This document shows positions 7,736 through 18,200 of a stretch of 64,000 nucleotides of DNA, one piece after another; within the stretch, counting starts at the first letter, position 1, and the number at the start of each line of letters is the position of its first letter. Both the position numbers and the translations under genes were made by a program. The notes under the pieces are model-generated. The model ran no database searches and was not told the origin of the DNA. It was given only the letters and a program-made list of their open reading frames with translations. Origin of the DNA: Ignisphaera sp. (GTDB lineage Archaea; Thermoproteota; Thermoprotei_A; Sulfolobales; Ignisphaeraceae); contig JAVYNU010000002.1 of NCBI GenBank assembly GCA_038735125.1, forward strand, positions 1 to 64,000. The letters are read 5' to 3'.

Positions 7736-9127
7736 CTAACCCCCTATCAACTTTCTCTTGATTAAATCAACAAGCTCTTCAAGACAGCTATCAAGCTCTT
7801 CTTGCTTTATGATGTGGGGCTCCTCACCCCTCCTCCATACATACATCTTATATCTATATTCACCATCAATCTGCTCCACATCATGTCTAATAACAACATC
7901 TGAAAGCATAGAGTTTATATCGTATATCTCTTTATTTGCTATAGACCCTATTCTAATAATGAGCTTACCCATATTCCTCAAGTAGTTGAGCTCGTTATAC
8001 AAACTTCTGATATACTCTTCTCTATTTCTTGTAGCAAATATTTCAATGCCGTGAAAAGCAACTATGTCTGCATCGTTCGGTATCATCAGTAGCTCTCTAA
8101 TTGCAAGCTCATCAGTACTGTAGGTAAACGGATTTATGCTTCTTATTTTGATGTAGTCCTGGATAATCTTATCAACAACCTCTCTACTTATACCAGTCTG
8201 CGAAAAGCTCTTGCGTATTAGATCTTTTATCACATCTGGTGGATAGAGGTATGAGAGAATATGAATCTTTAGATCATTTAGAACCGCTATACCTATGAAC
8301 ATCGGTATGTATATTAGGGGTCTTGCATCTGGTGGGTAGGAGATATATACTGTCATACCTTTGTGCAGGTGCTTTATAATGTTCCTCAGCTTAGTGCAAA
8401 AAACATCAACCTCCGGACCCTCTCTAGCTACTTCCTCGAGTATTGGAGGTGCATAGAGCTCGATGCCCCTACCCTCGACTATTGAGAACGGTATTTCTGC
8501 TACAGATATTGGAGAGCTACGAGACTTCCTAATTTCGAGTTTTCTAACAAGCAGATTGCTCTTTATTCCATGCTTTAAAATCAGTACCGCATCAGCTACA
8601 AACTCTATAGAGCCAAGATCAATAGATTTACTGCCAAACGGGAGCTCAGCCACAAGAATGCAGACGCCATTTATAGTTTTGGGTAGGTTGTAGAAGTAGT
8701 TTTGCAGCCACGCTCTCTTAGCATGGTCGCCTTCAACAGCATTTAGAAGAGGGTTGACAGAGTCTATGACAACAACTCTGAAGTCTTGTGATGCAACAAG
8801 AGAGCTTATCTCATTGATTATCTCCTCAACTGCTGAGGATATGGGGAAGCTAAGGTGTTTTACAAGCCCTTTGGATTCAAGGGCGTAGAAATCCATTCCA
8901 AGTCTCTTCATATTTCTATACAGCTTCTGCTTATCCTCTTGCTGGGATACAAACAAACATTTCTTGCTATTCAATGCGTTTGCATAGCATATTGTTGAGG
9001 CAAATGTTGTTTTTCCAGATCCTGGGTGGCCAGCTATAACAATGGTAGATGGAGGCTCTAGTACAGGTTTGAGAAGTTTGTCAAGTGTGCTGATGCCAAA
9101 GGTGAAATCATTGTCTGTCACAATCAA
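7736..9127 (-). CDS. KaiC/RadA-like ATPase of unknown role
   Basis: The 463-residue protein carries a KaiC-type ATPase core: Walker A GHPGSGKTT at residues 33-41, followed by LFVSQQED (the position of the conserved KaiC Glu) and Walker B FRVVVIDSVNPLL near 125. The C-terminal half, from about 235, contains no second Walker A and resembles a degenerate second ATPase-like lobe (VDVFCTKLRNIIKHL onward). Such proteins are common in Crenarchaeota as regulators or motor accessories; ArlH is a distant relative. It stands alone between the archaellum operon and the exported-protein pair, all transcribed toward arlJ, so no role can be assigned. Confidence 0.7.
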   Translation of the reverse strand: MIVTDNDFTFGISTLDKLLKPVLEPPSTIVIAGHPGSGKTTFASTICYANALNSKKCLFVSQQEDKQKLYRNMKRLGMDFYALESKGLVKHLSFPISSAVEEIINEISSLVASQDFRVVVIDSVNPLLNAVEGDHAKRAWLQNYFYNLPKTINGVCILVAELPFGSKSIDLGSIEFVADAVLILKHGIKSNLLVRKLEIRKSRSSPISVAEIPFSIVEGRGIELYAPPILEEVAREGPEVDVFCTKLRNIIKHLHKGMTVYISYPPDARPLIYIPMFIGIAVLNDLKIHILSYLYPPDVIKDLIRKSFSQTGISREVVDKIIQDYIKIRSINPFTYSTDELAIRELLMIPNDADIVAFHGIEIFATRNREEYIRSLYNELNYLRNMGKLIIRIGSIANKEIYDINSMLSDVVIRHDVEQIDGEYRYKMYVWRRGEEPHIIKQEELDSCLEELVDLIKRKLIGG

Positions 9128-9234
9128 ACCCTCTAGAATTGTTTAACATGTTTGAGGTCTTCATACACCCCTTTACAACTAACTATTTAAAAGCATATAT
9201 AATATGTGTAGCCAATAAAGAAATTGACTGTTGT

Positions 9235-10794
9235 TTAGCTAGACAGCTTCCTTCTTCCAGTGGCAAGAAGCAGAAGCGCTATTGCAATGCTCAAGGCCAA
9301 CACTATTCCTATTCTCACAGCGTTTTCCTTGCTTAGCAGCCATGGGTTTTGTTGAGATTGTTGCGAGATCTGGTTTTGGACTGTGTTCGTCTGCTGTATT
9401 TGTCTAACAACCACATTTATTTCACTGCTTTCAGCCGAAGCCGTTGTGTTTGTCTCTGAGGCTAGGGCTTTGAATGTGTATGTCCCTGGCTTTGAGAAAA
9501 ATTGCAGAGGTGGTATAACTGCTCTCCCCCTCTCATCTGTTTTTGCAGAGGTGTAGACAGCCCATGTGGTGGATCCAGGCTCTCTATACATGATTGTAAT
9601 TGGTATTGGCGTTGGAGGGTTAACTGTTACTAGCATTGTTGGATAGGGGTCTCCAACATAGAGGGTTGTGCTATTCGTCGATAATTTGATGATAGGCACA
9701 ATCTTTGAAATGCTAACGGCAATAACATTGCTTATAGCCTCTTTATAGAGCTCTGTAGGAATGGATCTTGCCCTAACATAGGCTGTGCCCAAAGCTCTGT
9801 CTGGCTTCCATGTATAGTAAAAACAGCCATTTTCATTGCTTTCAACAGATGAGATGTTGTTCCATTCGAAACCATTTAAACTATACTCTAAAACAATTCC
9901 AAGTCTTGCCTTGGGATCAATGCACCCGTTAATCAGTATGCTTTGCCCATATACTATATTTGTTGCGTTTGCCTGTATCGATATTCTAGGCTTCAACGGT
10001 ATGACAATTCTTGTTGCAACTACAAAACTTCTTGACATGCCATACGACGTTATATAACTCACGTTAACATATACTGTGTGTATGCCTGGGTCGAGATATG
10101 CTGGAAAAGAGAATGTTACACTACTGTTTCCAGGTATGGAGTCGCTGTACTGTGTTTTAAGGATAGAGGAATTGGAGAACACAGTTGCATACACCTTGTA
10201 AATAGGTTGAATATCAAAGTTGTTTATAGTGACCTGCACAATAACACCACTATCAATATTTATACTATTCACAAATGCTATGACTGGGGATGGAGGAACA
10301 AATAACATTACTGGAATGTTTTGAGAAAACGACACTTGTCTTCTAGACCCATTATCAAACTCTATATATCCTTGCATAACGAGTTGAAGAGCAGAAGGAA
10401 TTGTGGCACCAGGTTTCAAGGATATGTCAATAACAATTGGTATGTTTAGAGATATAGAGGCTTTTTCCCCAGCCCTACTTAGCATACCAACATAATCTGA
10501 CGTTGACATCTTGCCCAATATAATGCTGATAACAGTTATTGACAGAAATTCTCCCAAACCCTTCTCAACAACAGTAACAGAGGCATTTATAGTTGCTATA
10601 GAGCCCACCTCTAAAATTGCTGGAACATCTAAATCGACTTTAACAATCCAGTTAAACCAGTTTGAAACAACATAGCTATATCTATTCACATTGCCTAACC
10701 CTTGGAGATTTGCATTAACGAAGCTTTGTGTTGTAAAGACCAATAAAACTAGTAAACATATCGAAAACGTCGCATTCTTCATATGTGTTCTCAT
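9235..10794 (-). CDS. Exported membrane-anchored protein with Ig-like domains
   Basis: This 519-residue protein has an N-terminal signal peptide (FSICLLVLLVFTTQSFVNA), many N-glycosylation sequons, repeated beta-rich segments resembling bacterial Ig-like or CARDB-like domains (for example LSTNSTTLYVGDPYPTMLVT), a Gln/Ser/Thr-rich linker near 460, and a single C-terminal membrane helix with a basic tail (GRRKLSS). It should sit on the outer face of the membrane. Its ATG overlaps the stop of the upstream gene by 4 bases (ATGA), so the two proteins are probably made together and may form a surface complex. Confidence 0.75.
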   Translation of the reverse strand: MRTHMKNATFSICLLVLLVFTTQSFVNANLQGLGNVNRYSYVVSNWFNWIVKVDLDVPAILEVGSIATINASVTVVEKGLGEFLSITVISIILGKMSTSDYVGMLSRAGEKASISLNIPIVIDISLKPGATIPSALQLVMQGYIEFDNGSRRQVSFSQNIPVMLFVPPSPVIAFVNSINIDSGVIVQVTINNFDIQPIYKVYATVFSNSSILKTQYSDSIPGNSSVTFSFPAYLDPGIHTVYVNVSYITSYGMSRSFVVATRIVIPLKPRISIQANATNIVYGQSILINGCIDPKARLGIVLEYSLNGFEWNNISSVESNENGCFYYTWKPDRALGTAYVRARSIPTELYKEAISNVIAVSISKIVPIIKLSTNSTTLYVGDPYPTMLVTVNPPTPIPITIMYREPGSTTWAVYTSAKTDERGRAVIPPLQFFSKPGTYTFKALASETNTTASAESSEINVVVRQIQQTNTVQNQISQQSQQNPWLLSKENAVRIGIVLALSIAIALLLLATGRRKLSS

Positions 10795-13079
10795 TTCCTC
10801 TTCGCCAATGAAAGTATTGATAATGCGAGAGAGAATGTCGCCACAATTAACGATATATACAATAGCGTATTTAAAATGTTTTGCTTCTGATGCAGCAAGT
10901 CAAGGTCTTTTTGCATTGTTTGAACATCTTTGCTGATTCTGCTTAGGTTGCTCTCGATCTGCATTGTTAACTGGGATAAAATATTCTTTGTTCTGTTAAT
11001 CTCTATCATCATGGAGTTAACATTGTTTAACACCCCACCTATTGTCCTGTTAACAATGTCTATCTCCTCTTCCTTATGCGCAGATGCCATAGGAATATTG
11101 ACAGATAACACCAATTCTTTGCAATTCCAATTGCTTGTATCTATCGATATCATAGTGTTATTCAGTTTTATTGTAACCCACTTTTCGTTGCATGGAATAT
11201 TGAAAACAGCTGTGCCACTATCGTTTGTATAGCCAAATGCCGAATATCCACTTTCTGTGTAGAGCTCTAGGAAACTATTTTTCGCAGGTATGCCCCCAAT
11301 AAACAGTTTTATGTATATAGGTGCCAAAAACATTTTTTCAAGAACTATAAGAACTCTTTTATAACCGTTGATAATATTGCATGGTATGGCGGTTTCAGGG
11401 TAGTAGAAGGTGTCTAGATAGATTTGAGTGGGTTTGCTCCCCCAGTTAAGATATTGCAAAAAGATTGGCTTTCCACACAAGTATGCTTCAAGTGATGTAT
11501 TTGTCATTGCCATTGGAACATTGGGAGAGAAGGTAATTGTGTCTAAAACTGGCTGTATTCCTAGAAAGCCTCTGAGCACAACCCTATAGAAGTCTATGCA
11601 TGGCATTCCACGGTATAGCACATACATGTAGTAGATAGGCATCATTCTTAGAACGAGATCCAGATGACCATACCTTGAAAAAGCCTCTAGTGCATCTACA
11701 ATAAATCTCCTCTCTATGGGCATTGACGATATGTTGGTTGACGAGATAAAGCTGGCCAGGTATTCCATGTGCTTATCAGAGTTTGGAACACTATAGATAG
11801 CTATTGAAGCCTCTTCAATAACGTTGTCAAGGGAGATAGTCCTGTAGTCGGCTGAGGGGGCATAGGCATAGCCTAGAAAAAGACTTTTCAGCTTATCTAC
11901 AACAGCATTTCTTATAGCCTCTACACGAGTGGCTGTGTAACCATCTCCAACGTATTGAGCGGCCATGTAAACCATTTCGGCTGCACTATATATCTTCGCC
12001 AAATCAGAACTTCTATTCGATGCATCTACAAGTCTTGTTAAAGAGTCTATAAGCTCCTCTATAAGCTCTTTAGGCATTGTTCTTAGGCTCTCTGGATAGT
12101 AATAGATATAGCTGGCTAAGGCAATATAGAAGCTGTGGTTGGAATAGAATTTCTTTGCAAACCACGAAGCATCGGTTCTTATGTTAGACAATTTCGATAG
12201 ATATACATAGGATGAGGCCTCCTCCGGCAACACATTAATCAAATTGTCTTCTATACCACCATGTGTCATCATGTTTACTGTGTTGTAGATGGATAAAACG
12301 TAGAGATTCTTCAACTCAAGGTTGCTCATTTGCGGAACCGGAAAATGCGATACAACATCCGAGAAAGCGTTTTTCGTATAGTCAAGATATTTCACAACAT
12401 TGTTAGCCACTTCATCAAGGATGTTGCCGAAACCTATTAGAGTGTTTACGCACTGTCCTGATGGGATAGTCGCAGAGATGATTATAGACCTGTTCACTGT
12501 TCCAATACCCGCTTTCTCCGCTAGTGTATAAACCTCAAATATAATTCCATTAACATCTGCAACAATTTTTCTATTGCTTGTGTAGAGAACCGAGTAATTT
12601 TCATAAAGCTTTAAATCTATTGTTATTGTGTTGAAAAGGTTTGGCGATGTAGAACAAATTGAGATATAAAAAGATGATGTGTTATAGAGTGGAGCCGTGT
12701 ACAGCCTTATCTCCGAGTTATTAATGGTATACACAGTCTTTGTATAGAACCCTCCAATTTCAATGCTAAAAAATTTGGGGTTCAACTCGCTAAGGCTAGC
12801 ATTATTAAATACAATGTCAATTCCTAAGTAAGTTGAGGTATCGTTGACCTTATAGACAACAAAATTGGGTATACCACCAACCAGATACACAGACGATTCA
12901 ACGCCTCTAGCTATTGACGATACCAAATCCCTTAGAACAGATCTTAAAAGAGGTTTTCCAGATCCATAGAATAACGCTGTTGTCGTTTCCGAGGAACTGG
13001 TTTGGCTTTTAGCAGGTACAGTAATCAACATATCTATAGCAATCAGCAACATCATAACAAATGCTATAGAGCTTCTCAT
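10791..13079 (-). CDS. Large exported protein with C-terminal coiled coil and membrane anchor
   Basis: About 762 residues. There is an N-terminal signal peptide (SIAFVMMLLIAIDMLITV), a large extracellular body rich in Asn, Ser and Tyr, an alpha-helical central part (about 250-500) reminiscent of alpha/alpha-toroid helices, then a coiled coil at about 690-730 (LTMQIESNLSRISKDVQTM) and a C-terminal membrane helix followed by KRK. A stalk plus anchor suggests a surface protein projecting from the membrane. The ATG at 13079 is chosen; a GTG at 13088 is possible. A TATA-like AAGCTTTTTTAG lies about 35 bases upstream. First gene of a two-gene operon. Confidence 0.75.
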   Translation of the reverse strand: MRSSIAFVMMLLIAIDMLITVPAKSQTSSSETTTALFYGSGKPLLRSVLRDLVSSIARGVESSVYLVGGIPNFVVYKVNDTSTYLGIDIVFNNASLSELNPKFFSIEIGGFYTKTVYTINNSEIRLYTAPLYNTSSFYISICSTSPNLFNTITIDLKLYENYSVLYTSNRKIVADVNGIIFEVYTLAEKAGIGTVNRSIIISATIPSGQCVNTLIGFGNILDEVANNVVKYLDYTKNAFSDVVSHFPVPQMSNLELKNLYVLSIYNTVNMMTHGGIEDNLINVLPEEASSYVYLSKLSNIRTDASWFAKKFYSNHSFYIALASYIYYYPESLRTMPKELIEELIDSLTRLVDASNRSSDLAKIYSAAEMVYMAAQYVGDGYTATRVEAIRNAVVDKLKSLFLGYAYAPSADYRTISLDNVIEEASIAIYSVPNSDKHMEYLASFISSTNISSMPIERRFIVDALEAFSRYGHLDLVLRMMPIYYMYVLYRGMPCIDFYRVVLRGFLGIQPVLDTITFSPNVPMAMTNTSLEAYLCGKPIFLQYLNWGSKPTQIYLDTFYYPETAIPCNIINGYKRVLIVLEKMFLAPIYIKLFIGGIPAKNSFLELYTESGYSAFGYTNDSGTAVFNIPCNEKWVTIKLNNTMISIDTSNWNCKELVLSVNIPMASAHKEEEIDIVNRTIGGVLNNVNSMMIEINRTKNILSQLTMQIESNLSRISKDVQTMQKDLDLLHQKQNILNTLLYISLIVATFSLALSILSLAKRK

Positions 13080-13365
13080 AACATACACTACAAACTAATT
13101 GACACACAGCTAAAAAAGCTTAACCAAGGATAGCGACCGAAGAGCTCATCACATATTGAAACATTGTGTTCAAACAAATTCGATTTCTTATTCAATGCTT
13201 GCGACAAACAAATTAAAACTTGTCATCAAGAAGGATCTATATCCTGATTTACTTTATAGCAGAGATTTCAAGAACACTTTGGACGCGAATACATGGTTGC
13301 TAACTATTATGAAAATATTTAATTTATTTTGCAAGATATTTCTACTGTCTCTGGATTGAAATATA

Positions 13366-13701
13366 ATGCCGAAGTATAGACTGGCAATAACATCTATTGC
13401 TATAGCTATTGCTGTAGCTGTGATTCTCTACATTTTTGTGGGTCCAGCAACCCTAGTTGCAGATGTGTTGCAAAACACAGTTGCTCTTGTGGTAATAACG
13501 GTCTTTTCTCTGATAATACTGTTGATTGGAACTACAGTGGTTTTAACAACAGAAAGTGAGTTCATTGCCGCCGTAGCTGCTATAGCAATGTTCCTATCAA
13601 GTATTGTTCTTGCAACAGCGCTTCCCATGCTAATAAATAGAGCGTCCAACTATTTCAACGATCTCTTGTCGAACATTACAAAGAGGGTTGTTGGCCCATA
13701 A
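13366..13701 (+). CDS. Small membrane protein, three helices
   Basis: The 111-residue protein consists of three hydrophobic helices (about 6-28, 37-60, 67-88) and a short amphipathic C-terminal tail. No family recognised. The ATG at 13366 follows an AT-rich stretch. It stands alone between the divergent surface-protein operon and gapN. About 280 bases upstream of it (13089-13365) hold no convincing gene; an open stretch there has biased, non-protein-like composition. Confidence 0.6.
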   Translation: MPKYRLAITSIAIAIAVAVILYIFVGPATLVADVLQNTVALVVITVFSLIILLIGTTVVLTTESEFIAAVAAIAMFLSSIVLATALPMLINRASNYFNDLLSNITKRVVGP

Positions 13702-13833
13702 CCAAGCAATAAATAGTTCGGTCAAGAATTTAGATGGCTGTGACATTTCATCGACATTCAAGCATCATAATATATTTGTCATAGTGGCAAAAAATAAAAT
13801 TATCTATGAGAATATGTAAATATGTGATTGGCT

Positions 13834-15360
13834 ATGGTTTTGGCAAAGCCAAAATCATCTTTATTCAAGGACGTGTTTGTTGAGAGAGATGGGATGGTCT
13901 ACTACAAGACATATCTAGCTGGTGAATGGATTGATAGTGGGGATTACCTAGAGGTAAAAACGCCTATAGATCTAACAGTCATAGCCAAGGTGTCTAAGCT
14001 CAGCTGGGAACACATCGACAGAGCTCTGTCTACTGTTTACAGCTCTGGGAGATGGTCTGTTAGGGATTTGCCTGGCTGGAAACGTTTAGACATTTTGAAA
14101 AGGGCTGCTAAAAAACTTGAGGAGCTGAAAGAAGATTTTGCAGAGGTTCTTGTTCTGAATGCTGGCAAGACACGCTCCCAAGCTCTTGGCGAGGTAAATG
14201 CCAGTATCGATAGGCTTATGTCTGCTGATCTAGATGCGAGAAAGGTCTTCGGAGAGTATATGCCTGGTGACTGGGATCAGACAACTATAGAGACTGAGGC
14301 TATTGTTAGAAGAGAGCCTGTTGGCGTTGTTCTAGCAATTATACCATTTAACTATCCGCTGTTTGACACAGTATCGAAGATTGCATATAGCTTTGTAGCT
14401 GGTAATGCTATTGTTGTTAAACCTCCTTCAGCTGATCCACTACCTGTAATACTGCTTGCGAAGATTCTTGAAGAAAGTGGTTTTCCAAAGGATGCGCTAG
14501 CTGTTTTGACTGTGCCTGGGGAGGAGAGCGATAGGATAGTGTCAGACAATAGGATTAACGCAATTAGCTTTACTGGCAGTAGTGAAACGGGTAGAAAGGT
14601 TATTGAAAAGGCTGGCATAAAGCAGTTTGTTATGGAGCTTGGTGGCGGCGATTCAGCAATTGTTTTGGCGGATGCAGATCTTAAACTAGCTGCAGAGAGG
14701 ATAGCAGCTGGGATATACAGCTATGCTGGGCAGAGATGCGATGCTATAAAGCTTATTCTTGTTGAAGAGCCTGTATACGAGAATTTGAAGAAAATGCTTG
14801 TGGAGGAGCTGTCAAAGGTTAGAGTAGGTGATCCGAGAGAGCAGACCACAGTAATGGGGCCGTTAATAGACTCTAAAGCTGTAGACAATATGATGAATGC
14901 CATTGAAGATGCTGTGAAGTTGGGTGGAATAATACTCTATGGAGGCAAGAGGCTTGGCCCAACATATGTAGAGCCAACGCTGATAGAGTTCAAAGATAAG
15001 AATGCTCTAAAGAACAGTATCCTCTATAGAAAGGAGGTATTCGCTCCAGTAGCCATAATGACAAGTTTTAGAGAGCTTGACGAAGCCATAGAGCTGGCAA
15101 ATGGTAGGAGATATGGTTTAGATGCAGCAATATTTGGAGAGAATATGACTAAGATCAGGAGGCTCATAAGATATTTGGATGTGGGAGCCATATACATAAA
15201 TGATATGCCTAGGCATGGAGTTGGCTACTACCCATTTGGTGGCAGGAAGGACTCTGGGATTGGTAGAGAGGGTATAGGCTACTCCATAGAGTATGTAACA
15301 GCATATAAGACTATTGTCTACAACTATAGGGGTAGAGGAGTCTGGAGATACACGCTATAA
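13834..15360 (+). CDS. gapN: Non-phosphorylating glyceraldehyde-3-phosphate dehydrogenase (GAPN)
   Basis: This 508-residue aldehyde dehydrogenase has the catalytic Cys in GQRCDAIK (C302) and the general-base Glu in VMELGGGD (E268), plus the NAD(P)-binding Rossmann segment with [11 protein letters not shown]. The similarity pattern fits crenarchaeal GAPN, which oxidises glyceraldehyde-3-phosphate irreversibly to 3-phosphoglycerate in the modified Embden-Meyerhof or branched Entner-Doudoroff pathway. GTGAT eight bases before ATG 13834 supports this start over TTG 13828. Other aldehyde dehydrogenase substrates cannot be excluded from sequence alone. Confidence 0.85.
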   Translation: MVLAKPKSSLFKDVFVERDGMVYYKTYLAGEWIDSGDYLEVKTPIDLTVIAKVSKLSWEHIDRALSTVYSSGRWSVRDLPGWKRLDILKRAAKKLEELKEDFAEVLVLNAGKTRSQALGEVNASIDRLMSADLDARKVFGEYMPGDWDQTTIETEAIVRREPVGVVLAIIPFNYPLFDTVSKIAYSFVAGNAIVVKPPSADPLPVILLAKILEESGFPKDALAVLTVPGEESDRIVSDNRINAISFTGSSETGRKVIEKAGIKQFVMELGGGDSAIVLADADLKLAAERIAAGIYSYAGQRCDAIKLILVEEPVYENLKKMLVEELSKVRVGDPREQTTVMGPLIDSKAVDNMMNAIEDAVKLGGIILYGGKRLGPTYVEPTLIEFKDKNALKNSILYRKEVFAPVAIMTSFRELDEAIELANGRRYGLDAAIFGENMTKIRRLIRYLDVGAIYINDMPRHGVGYYPFGGRKDSGIGREGIGYSIEYVTAYKTIVYNYRGRGVWRYTL

Positions 15361-15370
15361 AATAAACTAG

Positions 15371-18040
15371 CTAGCTAATTTTTATCCCCAAAACCTTTCT
15401 TACTTCATCAACTATTATTATGACTATTGGCGCTAGGAATAGAATGGGCCATACCTTAATATCTATTGGTACTATATGGAAATATTTGTTCAAGGGTGTG
15501 TATATTGCTAACAGCTGAAGAGCTAGCGACGATAGGAGAGCTGGTGCAAGCCACTTGTTTCTCGGTAGCTTCCAAAAGTTCTGCTGCTCGCTTCTAGATG
15601 ACAAAGCTCTTCCAAACTCAGATAAAACAATTGCTGTAAAGGCAGCTGTTCTTGCAAACTCTAGTGAGACCCCCCTAAACATGCTGAATATCCATAGCGT
15701 TGTTACCCCTATCAGCGAGCCCATAGCGATGTAGTAACCAAGTTTTCTTCTCGTCACAAACCTTTCTCCTGCTGGTCTAGGAGGCCTATCCATAATGCCT
15801 GGCTCTGGAGGCTCAACACCTAAGGCGGCAGCTGGCAAAGCATCTGTGACAACATTTATCCATAGAAGGTGCACGGGCTCTAGCGGTGATGGCATTAGAA
15901 GGAGTTGTGATCCGAAGATTGTTGCCACTTCGCCCATATTAGCCGTCAAAAGATAGTTTATAGGCTTCTTCAAATTCTCGTATATGATTCTACCCTCTTT
16001 AACAGCCTCCACAATAGTAGCATAATTGTCGTCTAGAAGTATTAGCTGTGAAGCCTCTTTCGCAACATCTGTTCCCCTAACACCCATGGCAATCCCAATG
16101 TGGGCTTCTTTCAAAGCCTGTGCATCATTTACACCATCCCCAGTCATAGCAACTCTATAGCCCTTTCTCTTAAGTACCCTCACAATCCTAGCCTTGTGCT
16201 CTGGGGTCACACGAGCAAATACAACTACCTTGTCAATTATTTTAGCCAGCTCATCGTCGCCCATTCTATCCAGTTCTCTCCCCTCAAGAACAAGCCCATT
16301 ATCGACATCAAGCCCGATCATCCTTGCTATGGCCATGGCAGTTAATTTGTGGTCTCCTGTTACAATAATAGTTTTTATCCCAGCCTTCTTAGCAATTTTA
16401 ATAGCTTCTGCAACCCCCTCTCTAGGGGGGTCGATAATGCCTAGAACAGCATAGAAAACCAAATCCTTTTCAACATCTTCTACAGGTACATCATCAGAGA
16501 AATTGTCTAGAGTCTTAAATGCTATGCCATAGGTTCTATATCCCTGGGATGCAAGCTCCTCGATATACCTAGCAACAGTTTTTCTGATTTGCTCATCAAT
16601 GGGTTTGATATCGCCGTTAGAGTATATCATCTTCGATATCTCTAGGAGTCCTTCTGGAGCACCTGAAACAATGGCTATGTATTTATCCCCAAATCTGTGG
16701 ATAGTTGATTTCCTCTTTCTGAATCTGTCAAACGGATATACCTTCACAAGTTGTAGCTCTGAAACAGCTTTCTCAACACCTTCTCTGCCAAGACCCTTAT
16801 AGGCTAAAACCAGAGCAGCGCCCTCGGTCGGGGAACCCACAACCCTCCAGATACCCTTATCATTAACAAGTTTGACATCGCTGTATGTATGTGCAGCGAT
16901 AAACCTTAGGAGATCTGTTACATTGCTATTGTTGCTGCATCTGATCATTCCCTCTGGGCTGTATCCAGACCCATCAACATTGCACACATCGTCATAGGTT
17001 CTCACAATCTTTACAGTCATCTCGCCCTTGGTGATAGTACCGGTCTTGTCTGTGCAAATGACATCAACCGACCCAAGGGTTTCAACAGCTGCAAGCCTCC
17101 TTACCAAAGCGTTTTTCTTAGCCATTCTATGAGCACCTATTGCTAGAACAGCTGTTGCTATTGCTGGAAGACCCTCTGGTATAGCGGCTACGGCAAGCGC
17201 AACAGATATCATAAATGATTCTAGAATCCCTGCCCAGCCCTCAATAAGAGAAGTTGCAAAAACAACTGCGGCAATGCCTATTATCACAACACCTATCTTC
17301 TTGCCAAAATCGTCTAACTCCATTTCAAGTATGGTCTTCTCTTCTTTAGCTTCTGCAACAGCCTTTGCAATCCTGCCAAGCTCTGTGGAGATCCCAGTTG
17401 CAACCACAACCCCCTTGGCAAATCCCTTAACGATGTATGTCCCCATAAAAACCATGTTAGACCTTTCACTAACAATTGTCGAGGGGTCTAGCACAACGCT
17501 AGCATCTTTTTCAATAGGTGTTGACTCGCCTGTCAATGGAGACTCGTCAACCTCTAGATCAACAGCTTCAATGAGTCTTATATCAGCTGGTACCCTATCA
17601 CCCTCTCTGAGAATTACTATGTCCCCAGGCACAAGCTCTGTAGATGGTATCTCAACTTCTTTGCCATCTCTGATAACCCTGCAACGCGGTGTGGCAAGCC
17701 TCTTTAGAGACTGTATGATCTTCTCAGATCTATACTCTTGGATAAAGCCGAATAGAGCCATCATAACAACTATTATGGCTATGGTAACAGCGTCGAAGAG
17801 CTCGCCAAGAAAGGCTGAAATAGCTGTTGCAATGAGTAGGATTATAATGAGTATGTTATTGAACTGACCAATAAACATTTCAATAGGTGTTTTGGTCTTT
17901 GCCTTTATCTCATTTCTTCCAAACAATCTAAGTCTTCTAGCTGCTTCTGCCTCAGTAAGCCCGCTGGTAATGCTTGTGCCAAGTTTCTTAACAGCATCTT
18001 CTATTGTTAGTGAATGCCATGGTAGACTATCTGCGTTCAT
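15371..18040 (-). CDS. P-type calcium-transporting ATPase (PMR1/SERCA-like)
   Basis: The 889-residue protein has all P-type motifs: phosphorylation site CTDKTGTIT, actuator TGES, PEGLPA in helix M4, KGAPE-like SGAPEGLL in the nucleotide domain, and TGDGVNDAQAL in the hinge. M6 carries NVVTD, and M5 carries the NMGE segment, typical of Ca-ATPases. It should pump Ca2+ (or Mn2+) out of the cell. The ATG at 18040 is preferred because family members begin near WHSLTIEDAVK; an ATG at 18106 would add 22 unusual residues. Confidence 0.9.
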   Translation of the reverse strand: MNADSLPWHSLTIEDAVKKLGTSITSGLTEAEAARRLRLFGRNEIKAKTKTPIEMFIGQFNNILIIILLIATAISAFLGELFDAVTIAIIVVMMALFGFIQEYRSEKIIQSLKRLATPRCRVIRDGKEVEIPSTELVPGDIVILREGDRVPADIRLIEAVDLEVDESPLTGESTPIEKDASVVLDPSTIVSERSNMVFMGTYIVKGFAKGVVVATGISTELGRIAKAVAEAKEEKTILEMELDDFGKKIGVVIIGIAAVVFATSLIEGWAGILESFMISVALAVAAIPEGLPAIATAVLAIGAHRMAKKNALVRRLAAVETLGSVDVICTDKTGTITKGEMTVKIVRTYDDVCNVDGSGYSPEGMIRCSNNSNVTDLLRFIAAHTYSDVKLVNDKGIWRVVGSPTEGAALVLAYKGLGREGVEKAVSELQLVKVYPFDRFRKRKSTIHRFGDKYIAIVSGAPEGLLEISKMIYSNGDIKPIDEQIRKTVARYIEELASQGYRTYGIAFKTLDNFSDDVPVEDVEKDLVFYAVLGIIDPPREGVAEAIKIAKKAGIKTIIVTGDHKLTAMAIARMIGLDVDNGLVLEGRELDRMGDDELAKIIDKVVVFARVTPEHKARIVRVLKRKGYRVAMTGDGVNDAQALKEAHIGIAMGVRGTDVAKEASQLILLDDNYATIVEAVKEGRIIYENLKKPINYLLTANMGEVATIFGSQLLLMPSPLEPVHLLWINVVTDALPAAALGVEPPEPGIMDRPPRPAGERFVTRRKLGYYIAMGSLIGVTTLWIFSMFRGVSLEFARTAAFTAIVLSEFGRALSSRSEQQNFWKLPRNKWLAPALLSSLALQLLAIYTPLNKYFHIVPIDIKVWPILFLAPIVIIIVDEVRKVLGIKIS

Positions 18041-18200
18041 TGCAACCCAGCTGTAGTTAGTTGAATAGGGAAAAAAAGTTTTTGAATGCAAGTTGTGGAA
18101 GTCCATTTTAGCATGTCCACTAGTTGAAAAAGTTTTCTTCTGCTTGATTTGGTAGCAATTTTAAATATATAGAGAATGCAACAAAATCTTTGGTGCAAAC

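Noticed and set aside
13156-13359. 67-codon open frame before the small membrane protein gene
   Set aside because: Composition is unlike a protein (few acidic residues, AT-driven), no Shine-Dalgarno or TATA placement supports it.
17274-17867. 197-codon frame opposite the P-type ATPase gene
   Set aside because: Ser/Thr/Ile-rich antisense shadow of a clear conserved gene.
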